From Delphinapterus leucas (lineage: Eukaryota > Chordata > Mammalia > Artiodactyla > Monodontidae), in the NCBI RefSeq assembly GCF_002288925.2, contig NW_022098043.1:7962331-8026330 (forward strand): a DNA stretch of 64,000 bases, given 5' to 3'. Of the stretch, positions 52,934-62,736 are shown piece after piece. Each line of letters begins with the position of its first letter. The first letter of the stretch is position 1. Made by a program: the position numbers and the translations under genes. The notes below the pieces were generated by a model. The model saw nothing but the letters and a program-made list of their open reading frames with translations. It was not told the DNA's origin and ran no database searches.

Positions 52934-55429
52934 AATGAGCTCCCAAGGAACTTGTAAAAGGGTCTGAAGAATAAAACAAGAAATACCACTGATACCACAG
53001 ATATACAAAAAATCATAAGAGAATACTATGAACAGTTATATGCCAACAAATTGGACAACCTAGAAACATACAACCTGCCAAGACTGAGTCAAGAAGAAAT
53101 AGACAACTGGACAGACTGATCATTAGAAGTGAAATTGAATTTGTAATTTTAATAACTCCCAGCAAACAAAAGTCCAGGACCAGATGGCTTCACAGGTGAA
53201 TTCTACCAAACATATAAAGAACTAACACCTATCCTTTTCAAACTATTCCAAAAAACTGAAGAGAAGGGAACACTCTCAAATTCATTCTACAAGGCCACAA
53301 TCACCCTGATACCAAAACCAGACAAGGATACCACCAAAAAAGAAAATTACAGGCCAATAACTTTGATGAATATAGATGCAGAAATCCTCAACAGAATCTT
53401 AGCAAAACAAATCTAACAATACTTAAAAAGGATCATACACCATGATCAAGCTGGATTTATTCTAGGGTCACAAGGATGGTTCAACATTCGCAAATCGATC
53501 AATGTGATACACCACATTAAAAAAAGGAAGGATAAAAATCACGTGATCATCTCAATAGACGCAGAAAAAGCATCTGACAAAATTCAACGTTCATTCATGA
53601 TAAAAACTCTCATCAAAGTGGGTACAGAGGGAACATATCTCAACATAATAAAAGCCATTTATGACAAACCCACAGCAACGCCAATACTCAATGGGGAAAA
53701 GCTGAAAGCTTTCCTGATAAATTCAGGAACAAGACAAGGATGCCTACTCTTGCCACTTCTATTTAACACAGTATTGGAAGTCCTAGCCACAGCAATCAGA
53801 GAAGAAAAAGAAATTAAAGGTATCCAAACTGGAGGGGAAGAGGTAAAACTGTCACTATTTGCAGATGACATGATACTTTATATAGATAAGTCTAAAGCCT
53901 TCACCCAAAAGCTATCAGAACTAATAAATGAAGCAAGGTTCAGGATACAAGATTAACATACAGAAATATGTTTCATTTCTACACACTAATAAATAATGAA
54001 AATCAGAAGGAGAAAGTAAAAAAAAATTCTGTTTAAAATCACATGGAAAAGTATAAAATACCTAGGAATAAACTTAACAGAGGAGGTGAAAGACCTACAC
54101 TCTGGAAACTATGAAACACTGATGAAGGAAACTGAAGATGATACAAAGACATGGAAAGATATCTGTGCTCTTGGATTGAAAGAATTAATATTGTTAAAAT
54201 GGTCATACTACTCGAAAGAATCTATAGATTTAATGTAATCCCTATCAAAATACCCATGACATTTTTCACAGAACATATAATCCTAAAATTCATATAGAAC
54301 CACAAAAGACTCCAAATTGCCAAAGCAATCTTTAGAAAAAAAAAACAAAGTTGGAGTTATAGCCCTTACAGGCTTCAGACTATACTACAAAGCTACAGTA
54401 ATCAAAACAGTGTGGCACTGGCACAAAAACAGACACATAGACCATTGGAACAGAATAGAGAGCCCAGAAATAAACCCATGCACCTATGGTCAATTAATCT
54501 ACAACACAGGAGGCAAGAATATACAATGGAGAATAGATGGTCTCTTCAACAAATGGGAAAACTGGACAGCCACATATAAAACAATTACATTAGAACATTC
54601 CCCAATACCATATACAAAAATAAACTCAAAATGGTTTAAAGACCTAAATATAAGAACAAGAACCATAAAACCCGTAGAAGAGAACAAAGGCAGGACACTC
54701 TATGACATAAATTGTGGCAATATTTTCTTGGATCAGTCTCCTAAGGCAACAGAAATAAAAGCAAAAGTTAACAGATGGGACCTAATTAAACTTAAAAGCT
54801 TTTGCACAACAAAGAAAATCACTGACAAAACAAAAAGACAAACTATGGAATAGGAGAAAATACTTTCAGATGATGTGACTGACAAGGGGCTAATATCCAA
54901 AATATACAAACAGCTCATACAACAAAATCAAAATACAATATCAAAAAAACAAATAACCCAATCAAAAAAATGAGTAGAAGACCTGCATAGGCATTTTTCT
55001 GAAGAAGACATACAGATGGCTAACAGGCACAGGAAAAGATGCTTAACATCACTAATTATTAGAGAAATGCAACTCAAAACAACAATGAGATATCACCTCA
55101 CACCTGTCAGAATGACTATCATTAGAAAGTCTACAAATAACAAATGTTGGAGAGGGTGTGGAGAAAAGGGAACTCTTGTACACTGTTGGTGGGAATGTAA
55201 ATTGGTGCAGCCACTGTGGAAAACAATATGGAAATTCCTCAGAAAACTAAAAATAAACCTACCATATGATCCAGCAATTCCACTCCTGGGTATATATCCA
55301 GAAAAACAAAAACACTAATTTGAAAAGATACATGCACCTCAGTGTTCATAGCAGCACTATTTACAATGGCCAAGACATGGATGCAACCCAAGTGCCCATC
55401 AACAGATGATTGGATTAAGAAGCTGGGAG

Positions 55430-55479
<50 letters not shown>

Positions 55480-56006
55480 ATATTACGCAGCCATAAAAAA
55501 GAATTAATACTGCCATTTGCAGCAAGGTGAATGGACCTAGAGAATATTACTCTTAGTGAAATAAGTCAGAGAAAGAAAAATACTGTATGATATCATTTAT
55601 ATGTGGAATCTAAAAAATAATACAAATTAATGTATATACAAAACAGAAACAGACTCACAGATGTACAAAATAAACTTGTGGTTACCAAAGGGGAGAGGGA
55701 AGTCGGGAGGGACAAAATAGGGGTATGTGACTAACTGATACAAACCACTATGTATGAAATAGAAAAGCAACAAGGATATACTGTAAGCACAGGGAATTAT
55801 AACCATTATCTTGCAATGGATACACTTAATCCCTAGCAATCCCTTGCAATAACCTATAATGGAGTAAAATCTGCAAAAATACTGAATCACTATGCTGTAC
55901 ACCTGAAACTAACATAATATTGTACATCAACCACACTTCAATTATTTAAAAAAAGAAACAATGTTTCATTTAAGAATGACTTTTTAAAAATGAGCTCCCA
56001 AGGAAC
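52934..56006 (+). mobile_element. 5'-truncated L1 (C), ORF2 and 3' UTR, plus, perfect 18-bp target duplication
   Basis: AATGAGCTCCCAAGGAAC stands at 52934-52951 and 55989-56006. The insert begins in ORF2 upstream of the reverse-transcriptase core. RT sequence is open at 53504-53956 and keeps the FADD active-site box. Later ORF2 parts are at 54317-54853 and 55016-55318. Stops and frameshifts separate them, so no full ORF2 is present. The 3' UTR ends in an A-rich tail near 55945-55960. Confidence 0.95.
55431..55478. repeat. (TA)n(CA)n microsatellite inside the L1 3' region
   Basis: TATATATATA at 55431-55440 and about 18 CA units at 55441-55477. The L1 text on each side is collinear (AAGCTGGGAGA ... 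CGAATATTACGCAGCC), so the repeat grew from the short TATATACACA present in such L1 copies. Confidence 0.9.
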
Positions 56007-56145
56007 CCCCTGGAGAATATAACAAAAGTTCCCAAATAGAAACCTGTAAACAAGGACCCCTAGCAGTGGAGACTCTACATTGGTTTTCAATTTGACAGCC
56101 TTTTTTTGTGTGTGTGTGCTTTTCTTTGCTGTGATCTAAGAATAC

Positions 56146-56244
56146 AAGAATTTCGAAGATTGGGATTGACATATGTACACTAATATGTATAAAATGGATA
56201 ACTAATAAGAACCTGCTGTATATAAAAAAAGAATTTCGATGATT
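56146..56244 (+). mobile_element. 67-bp L1 tip with target duplication
   Basis: AAGAATTTCGAAGATT (56146-56161) and AAGAATTTCGATGATT (56229-56244) flank an insert containing GTACACTAATATGTATAAAA ... AAGAACCTGCTGTATA and an A-run, the extreme 3' end of an L1. Confidence 0.8.
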
Positions 56245-56774
56245 AAAAAACAAACAAACAGGTTAGATCATGCCCTGCGGGTTCTCAAACAGCTTTACTA
56301 GATCCCATCCTCAAAATGATGAAGTTAAAATGTTTGGTTTGGCAATTAGTGACCTACAGGATGTGGTCCCAACTTCCTTTTCAATTACTTGCTCCATGCT
56401 CTCTGTCATATGCCCTTGGCTCAGACTGTACCAGCCAACTCTTGATAGCTTTGCACTTTGCTCATCTTGTTCCCTCTCCATGAAAAGTCTTTCCCACTCC
56501 CATCCTGTCACTCTACCCACCATTCTGTTTACAGAACTCAAATTCCTTCCCTCATGAGGAGAGTAAGCTGCATCCCTCTACCGGAGGCCTTTCTTGCCCT
56601 AATTCCATTGGACCTGGGATAATAGATAACTCTGCCCGGGTCTGTTTCTCTACAGGCCCTAAAGAGCCAAGGGGCAGAGACTGGCTGTATACGGTTGTGT
56701 CTCCTAGTGTCCAGTCCAGAGCCTTGGATGCAGGAGGTCGTTGGTTATGGAGTGACTGGTGTGTTCATCTTCCT
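56245..56774. other. single-copy or old repeat DNA
   Basis: 56280-56560 has L2-like phrases (CCCACTCCCATCCTGTCAC). No gene. Confidence 0.4.
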
Positions 56775-57540
56775 CTTTTTAAAATTCAAGTTTTATTAAT
56801 TTGAAACATGCCATGCATTCACATTAAAAAAGTACAAAAGAGTGAAGAGTCACTCTGTTCTCTAGCCACCTAATTCCTTCTTATGGAAACAACCAATATT
56901 ATTTTATTCATACGTATATATTCTCCTTCCTTTCTGGAATCAATGAGATCACACTCAAACAGTTTACAGTTTGCTATTTCACTTTGCTATGCTCATATAC
57001 ACATGTATTCAAATTTTGTTTAACCAACTGACTATTGAAAACATTTAGTTTGTTTTCATTCTGTTGTTATTAAAAACAATGCTGCAGGGGCTCCCCTGGT
57101 GGCACAGTGGTTGAGAGTCCGCCTGCCGATGCAGGGGACACGGGTTCGTGCCCCGGTCCGGAATAACCCACATGCAGCGGAGCGGCTAGGCCCGTGAGCC
57201 ATGGCCGCTGAGCCTGCGCGTCCAGAGCCTGTGCTCCGCAAGGGAGAGGCCACAAGAGTGAGAGGCCCGCGTCCACAAAAAAAACAAAAACAAAAAACCC
57301 CACAAAAAACCCCCCAAAAAACAATGCTGCAATTTATACTGTATATTTGTTATGTTCACATGTGTGAGTATTTACACAGGAAGAATTTCTAGAAGTGGAA
57401 ATGTTCAGTCAGTGGGTGTGGGCACTTTTAATCTTGATCAGCATTGCCTAATGGTTCTCCATAAAGAATAGGAGTCTCTGTCCCCACACCTTTGCCAACA
57501 CAATGTGTTATCAAACTTTTGACAAATTTTATTAAAAAAA
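56775..57540 (-). repeat. old L1-class fragment, minus, with a SINE inside
   Basis: TTCAAGTTTTATTAATTTG ... TTTAGTTTGTTTTCATTCTG ... AACAATGCTGCAATTTATAC ... GAAGTGGAAATGTTCAGTCA resembles an antisense old L1 3' end. The SINE at 57087-57316 splits it. Confidence 0.55.
57072..57331 (+). mobile_element. CHR SINE, GGCCGCTGAG-type, perfect 15-bp target duplication
   Basis: AAAAACAATGCTGCA stands at 57072-57086 and 57317-57331. The SINE starts GGGGCTCCCCTGGTGGCACA. Its tail is A-rich with interspersed C (AAAACAAAAACAAAAAAC). Confidence 0.95.
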
Positions 57541-57560
57541 ATAAAGTTAGATCTTATTGT

Positions 57561-57561
<1 letters not shown>

Positions 57562-57594
<33 letters not shown>
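57562..57594. repeat. (TG)n microsatellite
   Basis: About 16 uninterrupted GT units. Confidence 0.95.
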
Positions 57595-57596
<2 letters not shown>

Positions 57597-58081
57597 CAAA
57601 TTCATGATCATCCCTTGGGTTGAAAATCATCAAAGGCATGTGACGGTGTTGACGATCTGGAGATTCTAACCCTATGTTCATAGAGTGTAATTCTTATTTG
57701 ACTCCTAGCATAATTAAGGAATGGGGTAGGAAAATGTCATGGATAGCCAGCTGCTTTAATAAAGAGATTTTACTTTTTTAGAGCAATTTACAGCTTTTAG
57801 ACGCATTTTACATACATTGATTTTGGCCATTGGGTACATTCCTGTATTTTCAATTTAAAGCAGAACCTGGACACAGCTGAATGAACACATGCTTTGCAGG
57901 TTGATGTTTTGGATAAAATTTTGGGGTATCTCTTGATTATTTTATGAAGGAGATCAGAAAACAGTTTGAAATCAGCTCTATAGCTGTGTTGTGAGGATTA
58001 AGTGGTATGATGTTCATAAAACTTTTTGTCACAGTGCCTGACGCATAATAGGCACTCAAGAGCTGCCTCCCTCCCTCCCTA
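57595..58081. other. AT-rich non-coding DNA
   Basis: 58025-58070 carries a MIR/L2-like tail (CAGTGCCTGACGCATAATAG). No gene. Confidence 0.4.
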
Positions 58082-58185
58082 TTTTTTGGCTGCGCTGCGG
58101 CGCGGCATGCGGGACCAGAGATTGAACCCGTGCCCCTTGCAATGGAAGCGAGACGTCTTAACCACTGGACCGCCAGGGAAGTCCC
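58082..58185 (-). mobile_element. short CHR-type SINE, minus
   Basis: ATTTTTTGGCTGCGCTGCGG ... GGGACCAGAGATTGAACCCG ... CCGCCAGGGAAGTCCC. No target duplication is evident. Confidence 0.85.
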
Positions 58186-58324
58186 TGTAGCTGTAATTAT
58201 TAGTTAATAAAATATGTTGTTATATGTTTTGACGGCAGATTAAGGAGTTGTCAATACCTTGGTGATATAACCTGCCTTCTTGGAGGTAATAAGCTCTGTT
58301 GTCTGGTAAATTCCTCTCCAGCAC

Positions 58325-58400
58325 TCATTAGCAGTATGACTTGGGGCACACCCCCTAACCTCTCTGGCCTCAGTTTTGTCACCTGTAAAAAGAAAGAATA
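58325..58400 (+). repeat. MIR fragment, plus
   Basis: TAGCAGTATGACTTGGGGCA ... CTCTCTGGCCTCAGTTTTGT ... ACCTGTAAAAAGAAAGAAT. Confidence 0.7.
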
Positions 58401-58469
58401 AAAGCTAAGACTCAAGGTTTGCCCTGAAGCTTAAATGTGTAATACTCACAAGTGCTTACTAAACATCAA

Positions 58470-58825
58470 TTCTCTTCTTTCCCCCCAATCCAATGGCGGA
58501 GTCATCAAACGACCCATCAAACAACGCGATAACCCCAGGAAACCTGAAGGACTGAGACCGTGGCGACGCGGGCGACACAGTTGCAGTCGATGCACCAAGC
58601 GTCGAAAGGGTCACGGAGCGCCTTCCGGTCTGCTCTGCCCTGCCCCACTTCCAGTTCCAGGTCTTGCGTCATCGCTGGGCGACCGGTTGCGCGTTTCCGT
58701 GAGAGACAGTGCTGGGGGTGCGGTTCCGGGTGAAGGGAGGTGGCGCGAGGCGGAGGGCGGGGGTCGCGCGTCGTGGGGCCTGACCTCGGCGGCGTCCCAG
58801 TCCGCGCCCAGGGCTCGGCGCAGCC
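58470..58825 (+). promoter_or_regulatory. MUL1 promoter and 5' UTR region (CpG-rich)
   Basis: CpG frequency rises sharply at about 58550. Visible motifs are CCAAT at 58490-58494, overlapping ATGGCGG (58493-58499, a YY1-like core); an ETS-like CCTTCCGGT near 58621; and TGCGTCA (58665-58671, ATF/CREB-like). No TATA box is evident. This fits a housekeeping promoter. The transcription start is not placed. Confidence 0.65.
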
Positions 58826-58945
58826 ATGGAGAGCGGAGGGCGGCCCTCGCTGGGCCAGTTCATCCTCCTGGGCACCAGCTCTGTCGTCACCGCTGTCCTG
58901 TACTCTTTGTACCGGCAGAAGGCCCAGGTCGCCCAAGAGCTCAAG
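58826..58945 (+). CDS. MUL1: MUL1 coding exon 1
   Basis: 120 bases, 40 codons, ending ...GAGCTCAAG with donor GTCAGT at 58946. The ATG lies in GCAGCCATGG, a strong Kozak context. Confidence 0.95.
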
Positions 58946-61900
58946 GTCAGTGCTGGCGCCCGTCTGACCTCAGCCGGTCATCCTGCCCGGGGTAATGGTG
59001 AGCACCCGATTCGCCGTGGGCCGTTCCACCCTCGGAAAAGATCCAAGAGAAGGAAACAGGTTCTGAGAGGGTGTCCCCCGGCCGGTAGACGAAGGAACTA
59101 GGATCAGAACTCCGGTCTTGTGATAACTGCTTTACTGTCCCCTTTCTCCTAAGTCCCTCTCATTATTCAGAATGAATCTTGACTTAATTATTTTATTCGA
59201 CAAATGTTTATTGAACACCTGCTATGCGCCAGGCGCTGAGGGTATCGCGTGGGTGGAACAGACAGAAGCCCCTGACCTCATGGAGATTCCATTCTAGTCC
59301 AACCAGACAGACAATAAACAAGTCAATCAGATGGCGTGACACATGGGGATAAATACTACAGAGTAATGCAAGGAAGAGAGGAAATGGTAGTGCTGGAGAA
59401 AGGGTGACATTTAAATAAGGTGACACTTAAATAGGGTGCCATTTGAGCAGAGCCCAGGAAGACTTGAGGGGGGCAGTGCAGGTGCCTGGGGAAGAGTAAT
59501 TCAGACAGAGGGAACTGCAAATAACAGAAGCCCTAGATTTACCCACTACATAGCCACTCAGCTCCTTGCTTCTAAAAGACTTCCTTTTTATATTAATAGC
59601 CCTTTAGAAAATGCCACTCCCTTTCCTGAGCTGCACTTTACAACTTACACAACACGTTTCCATCTTGGTTTTAGTTTCTCTTCACAGTAATTTCTTGGGG
59701 TGGTTAAAATGACCTCCGGATTGCAGATCAAGAAATCGAGACTCCGAGGAAAGGTCTATACAGCTAGTCAGCTTGGAACTTAAACTTAGGTCTTTTGATT
59801 CCAAGTATAGGATTTTTTCTTGTTGACCACATTGCTCAGTTGTGAATGTGTGAGCAGCTCATGAGAGATGGACCTCATTAGGTCAGAGACAGGATCTTAT
59901 TTACTCTTCTTTCCTTCTAGGTTCTAATCCAGTGCTTAACAAAGAGTAGATGGTCAGTAAATATTTGTGGATTTGTTTCGGCTGCAATTTCATAATACAA
60001 CAGTTAGGGCTTAATTTGACATTTATTTGAAAGACGGATTCCTAGACCTAACTTCATTATCTTCAGATTGTTTACATTAAGAGCTTAGAAACAAATGTGC
60101 GAAGTCCCTGCCATGAAGGGAGTTTTGGAATCTGCCTGGAATGCACCTAGTTACCAAGGAATTGAATTTGTGGTGTGAATGACATCCTGGTGAGATTCCA
60201 GCTGCCTTCTTGTTTGCTTAATTAAATAAGTTACTCCTGAAGTGATTGGCTGTGACTGTAACTGATAACCTTACTTTCTGACTCCGAATCAGAAATCACA
60301 TTGGTATCAAGTTGGCGGGAGGTGGGATCCTCTGAAGCAGTGACCCACCTTTGGGTGACCTTAAAAGCTTTGCTGATTGGTTCCTAAATGAGGATGAAAG
60401 AAATAGCCCCTTCTTGGAAAAACAGTTGGGACTTCTCATATTTTAGGTTCTATTTTCTTGATCAGATTATGAAACTTACAGAGTAGGGCTTCTGTCTTAT
60501 CCTTTTGCATCTCTCATAGTGATGGGAATGCATATTTATCACATGCCTACTATGTGCCAGCCCCTGGTCTGCATTCTTTCACACTTAAGTTTCATTTAAT
60601 CCACATGAAAATCCTGTGAGATTGTTTCCCCCACCTCTTACAGGTTTTGAAACTGAGACTCAGATAAATTAAGTTGCCCAAAGTCACAGTAGATGCATTG
60701 AAGCTTGATTCAATCCCAGGTCTTTCTGACTGAATTCCCCCTCCCTTTTTAAAAAAATTTAATCAACTATCCTATGGTGGATACTTTACTAGCTGTGTGA
60801 CTTTGGGCAAATTACTTCACTTCTCTGAGCCTCAGTTTCCTTATCTGTAATTGGGGATAATTATGTCTGCCGTATAGGGATGGTATGAGCATTAAATGGG
60901 GTTATGCATTTCAAGTGCTTAGCAGAGTGCCTGGAATGTAGTATATCTAAGTGCTTATTTATTTGCTAATTTATTCATCAAATATGTATTTAGTGCCTGC
61001 TATGTGTCAGGCACTCTCTCGGCACTAGGGGGACAGCAGTGAACAAGACCAACAAGGTCCTAGCCCTCCTAAGTTCAATAGTCCAGTGGAGGGAGAGATA
61101 GATAATAAAGGAGTAAATAAACTGAGGGCTAGTTGTTGTTATTGCCATTGTTTTTATTATCTTCCCAGTGTACATGGTTAATAAGTTTTTATTGACCTTG
61201 CTCCTGTTTTTTACTGCGTAGCAGCAGCTTAAACTTAGAGTGACCTTAGTACGTATCCAGTACCTCCTCACCTCTTTAGAGGTTACTCATCTGGCGTCCG
61301 TAAGATTTGTTGATGGAAATACCTGAAAGCAGGAATTGTCCTTCATTCATCCCTGAATCCCTAGCGCCCAGCACAGTGCCTGGTTCAGGAAATGTTCAGT
61401 GGTTTTATTAATTTTATCTTACTTTTGATGGAGCAGTAACAGGCTTGGTTGGTTCCCAAGCACGGCAGGTTGGAAACTGAATTGGAAGGGATGGAGAACT
61501 GGGGATTGTGAGAGGAGGGTAGCAGCAGAGGTAACTGTGCTTGCCTGATTATGAGGGAAGAGAGGCAAACTGAAAAGTAGAAGAATAGTGTTTGGCACCA
61601 GTTCTCGAAGCCTTGCCCTGTAATGCAAAGGCAGCCCTTTATTATAATGTCTCATGCAGAGCGTGAACTGACAAGGGCCCGGTGATAATTATACCTACCA
61701 TGGTCCGAGCCCCTACCATGTACTCGTCACTACTTGAGGTGCTTTTACGCATAAGCCCTTTGGCTGCATGGTCCTGTGTTGTCAGGAAGAGATCAAATTA
61801 CATTCAGATCTATGGGATACAAATTGATTAGTATCTTTTATATTTTTGTCTTAAAAAGTTAAAATGAAAAGGAGTGAATGTTTGGTTAACTGGAGGAAGA

Positions 61901-62736
61901 GTGTAAGTGGCACCCCCATTCTGCAGATGGCAGAGATGAGGCGCTGCCCCAAGCCTGTTTATATGGTTCTGGGACACAGCTTTGGAATCAGATTCTCCGT
62001 AGTCTCCTTCCTGCCTGATGTCCTTAGTCTCTCAACGTGAAAAACGTAAATAGTCTTTTTTCACTTGTTTGAGCATATCAGCGTTCAGCAGTCAGTTCAA
62101 TGTGTTGTTTCCATTTAGGGAGCTAAAAGAATCCACTTGGGTGAAGACTTAAAGAGTATTCTTTCAGAAGCTCCAGGAAAATGTGTGCCTTACGCTGTTA
62201 TTGAAGGTATGTTTATTTATTGGGAAAATGAAGCATAACTCCCTCTTCTGAAAGTTTGGTAAAGATCTTCTTGGCTGACATTGAGGGCCTTTTGTAGCCT
62301 TGGGGCAGTGGTTCAGAACTTGGACTTTGGGGTCAGAAAGACCTGTGTTACTGCTGCGTGATCTTGGCGAAATTATGCAACCTTTTCAAACCGTCATCGC
62401 TCCATCTCTAAAATATACGTTACAGGGTTGCTGTAAAACTGAAACGATGTGATCCGTGTAAACTGCTTAGCAGAGCCCCAAAGCATAACTTACGGTGATG
62501 GTGTTTTCACCACGTTGATTAATTAAACTCACTCAAACGAAAGACAACATTTAAATTACTTTAAAGGAAAGGGCAGGACAGCTCTTCAGAAATAAAATAA
62601 TTTGTTTCCATTCAGGAGCCGTTCGGTCTGTTAAAGAAACGCTTAACAGCCAGTTTGTAGAAAATTGCAAGGGGGTGATCCAGCGGCTGACGCTTCAGGA
62701 GCACAAGATGGTGTGGAACCGGACAACTCGCCTCTG
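58826..62736 (+). CDS. MUL1: MUL1, mitochondrial E3 ubiquitin/SUMO ligase, N-terminal part (exons 1-3; gene continues past window)
   Basis: Three exons join in frame to give the first 109 residues plus two bases of a codon: 58826-58945, 62119-62206 and 62616-62736. The start MESGGRPSLGQFILLGTSS and the later GEDLKSILSEAPGKCVPYAV and ENCKGVIQRLTLQEHKMVWN identify MUL1 (also MAPL/MULAN), a protein of about 350 residues. Residues about 9-29 form the first outer-membrane helix. The segment from about residue 40 on begins the intermembrane-space BAM (Beside A Membrane) domain. The second membrane helix and the C-terminal RING finger lie in exon(s) beyond 64000. The known protein sits in the mitochondrial outer membrane and ubiquitinates or SUMOylates substrates such as mitofusin and DRP1. 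All introns keep GT-AG. No frameshift or early stop is seen, so the gene looks intact as far as the window reaches. Confidence 0.95.
58946..62118 (+). other. MUL1 intron 1
   Basis: 3.17 kb, GTCAGT...TTTAG. It contains an old TGCCAGGCGCT-type repeat (59190-59530), MIR pieces (59690-59810 minus; 60540-60730 minus; 60780-60960 plus) and a further copy of the TGCCAGGCACT-type repeat (60960-61130). No CHR SINE is seen in it. Confidence 0.85.
62119..62206 (+). CDS. MUL1: MUL1 coding exon 2
   Basis: 88 bases, phase 0 at entry, leaving one base of a Gly codon. Acceptor CCATTTAG, donor GTATGT. Encodes GAKRIHLGEDLKSILSEAPG and the following CVPYAVIE. Confidence 0.95.
62207..62615 (+). other. MUL1 intron 2
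   Basis: 409 bases with a GTATGT donor and a TTCCATTCAG acceptor. A MIR lies at about 62300-62480 (plus). Confidence 0.85.
62616..62736 (+). CDS. MUL1: MUL1 coding exon 3
   Basis: 121 bases. Completes the split Gly codon, then reads AVRSVKETLNSQFVENCKG and on to ...NRTTRL plus the first two bases of a Trp codon. Donor GTGCGT at 62737. Confidence 0.92.

Noticed and set aside
10705..57316. tRNA-like A and B boxes at SINE heads
   Set aside because: They belong to the tRNA-derived SINE promoter; no free-standing tRNA gene with a foldable cloverleaf was seen.
26674..57324. Many frames with Leu-Trp-Pro-Leu or Ala-Cys-Gly-Ile type strings
   Set aside because: They are translations of CHR SINEs on either strand, not proteins.
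58435..58995. 186-codon plus frame overlapping the MUL1 start
   Set aside because: It begins upstream of the promoter motifs, reads through the 5' UTR in another frame and is a GC-rich shadow.
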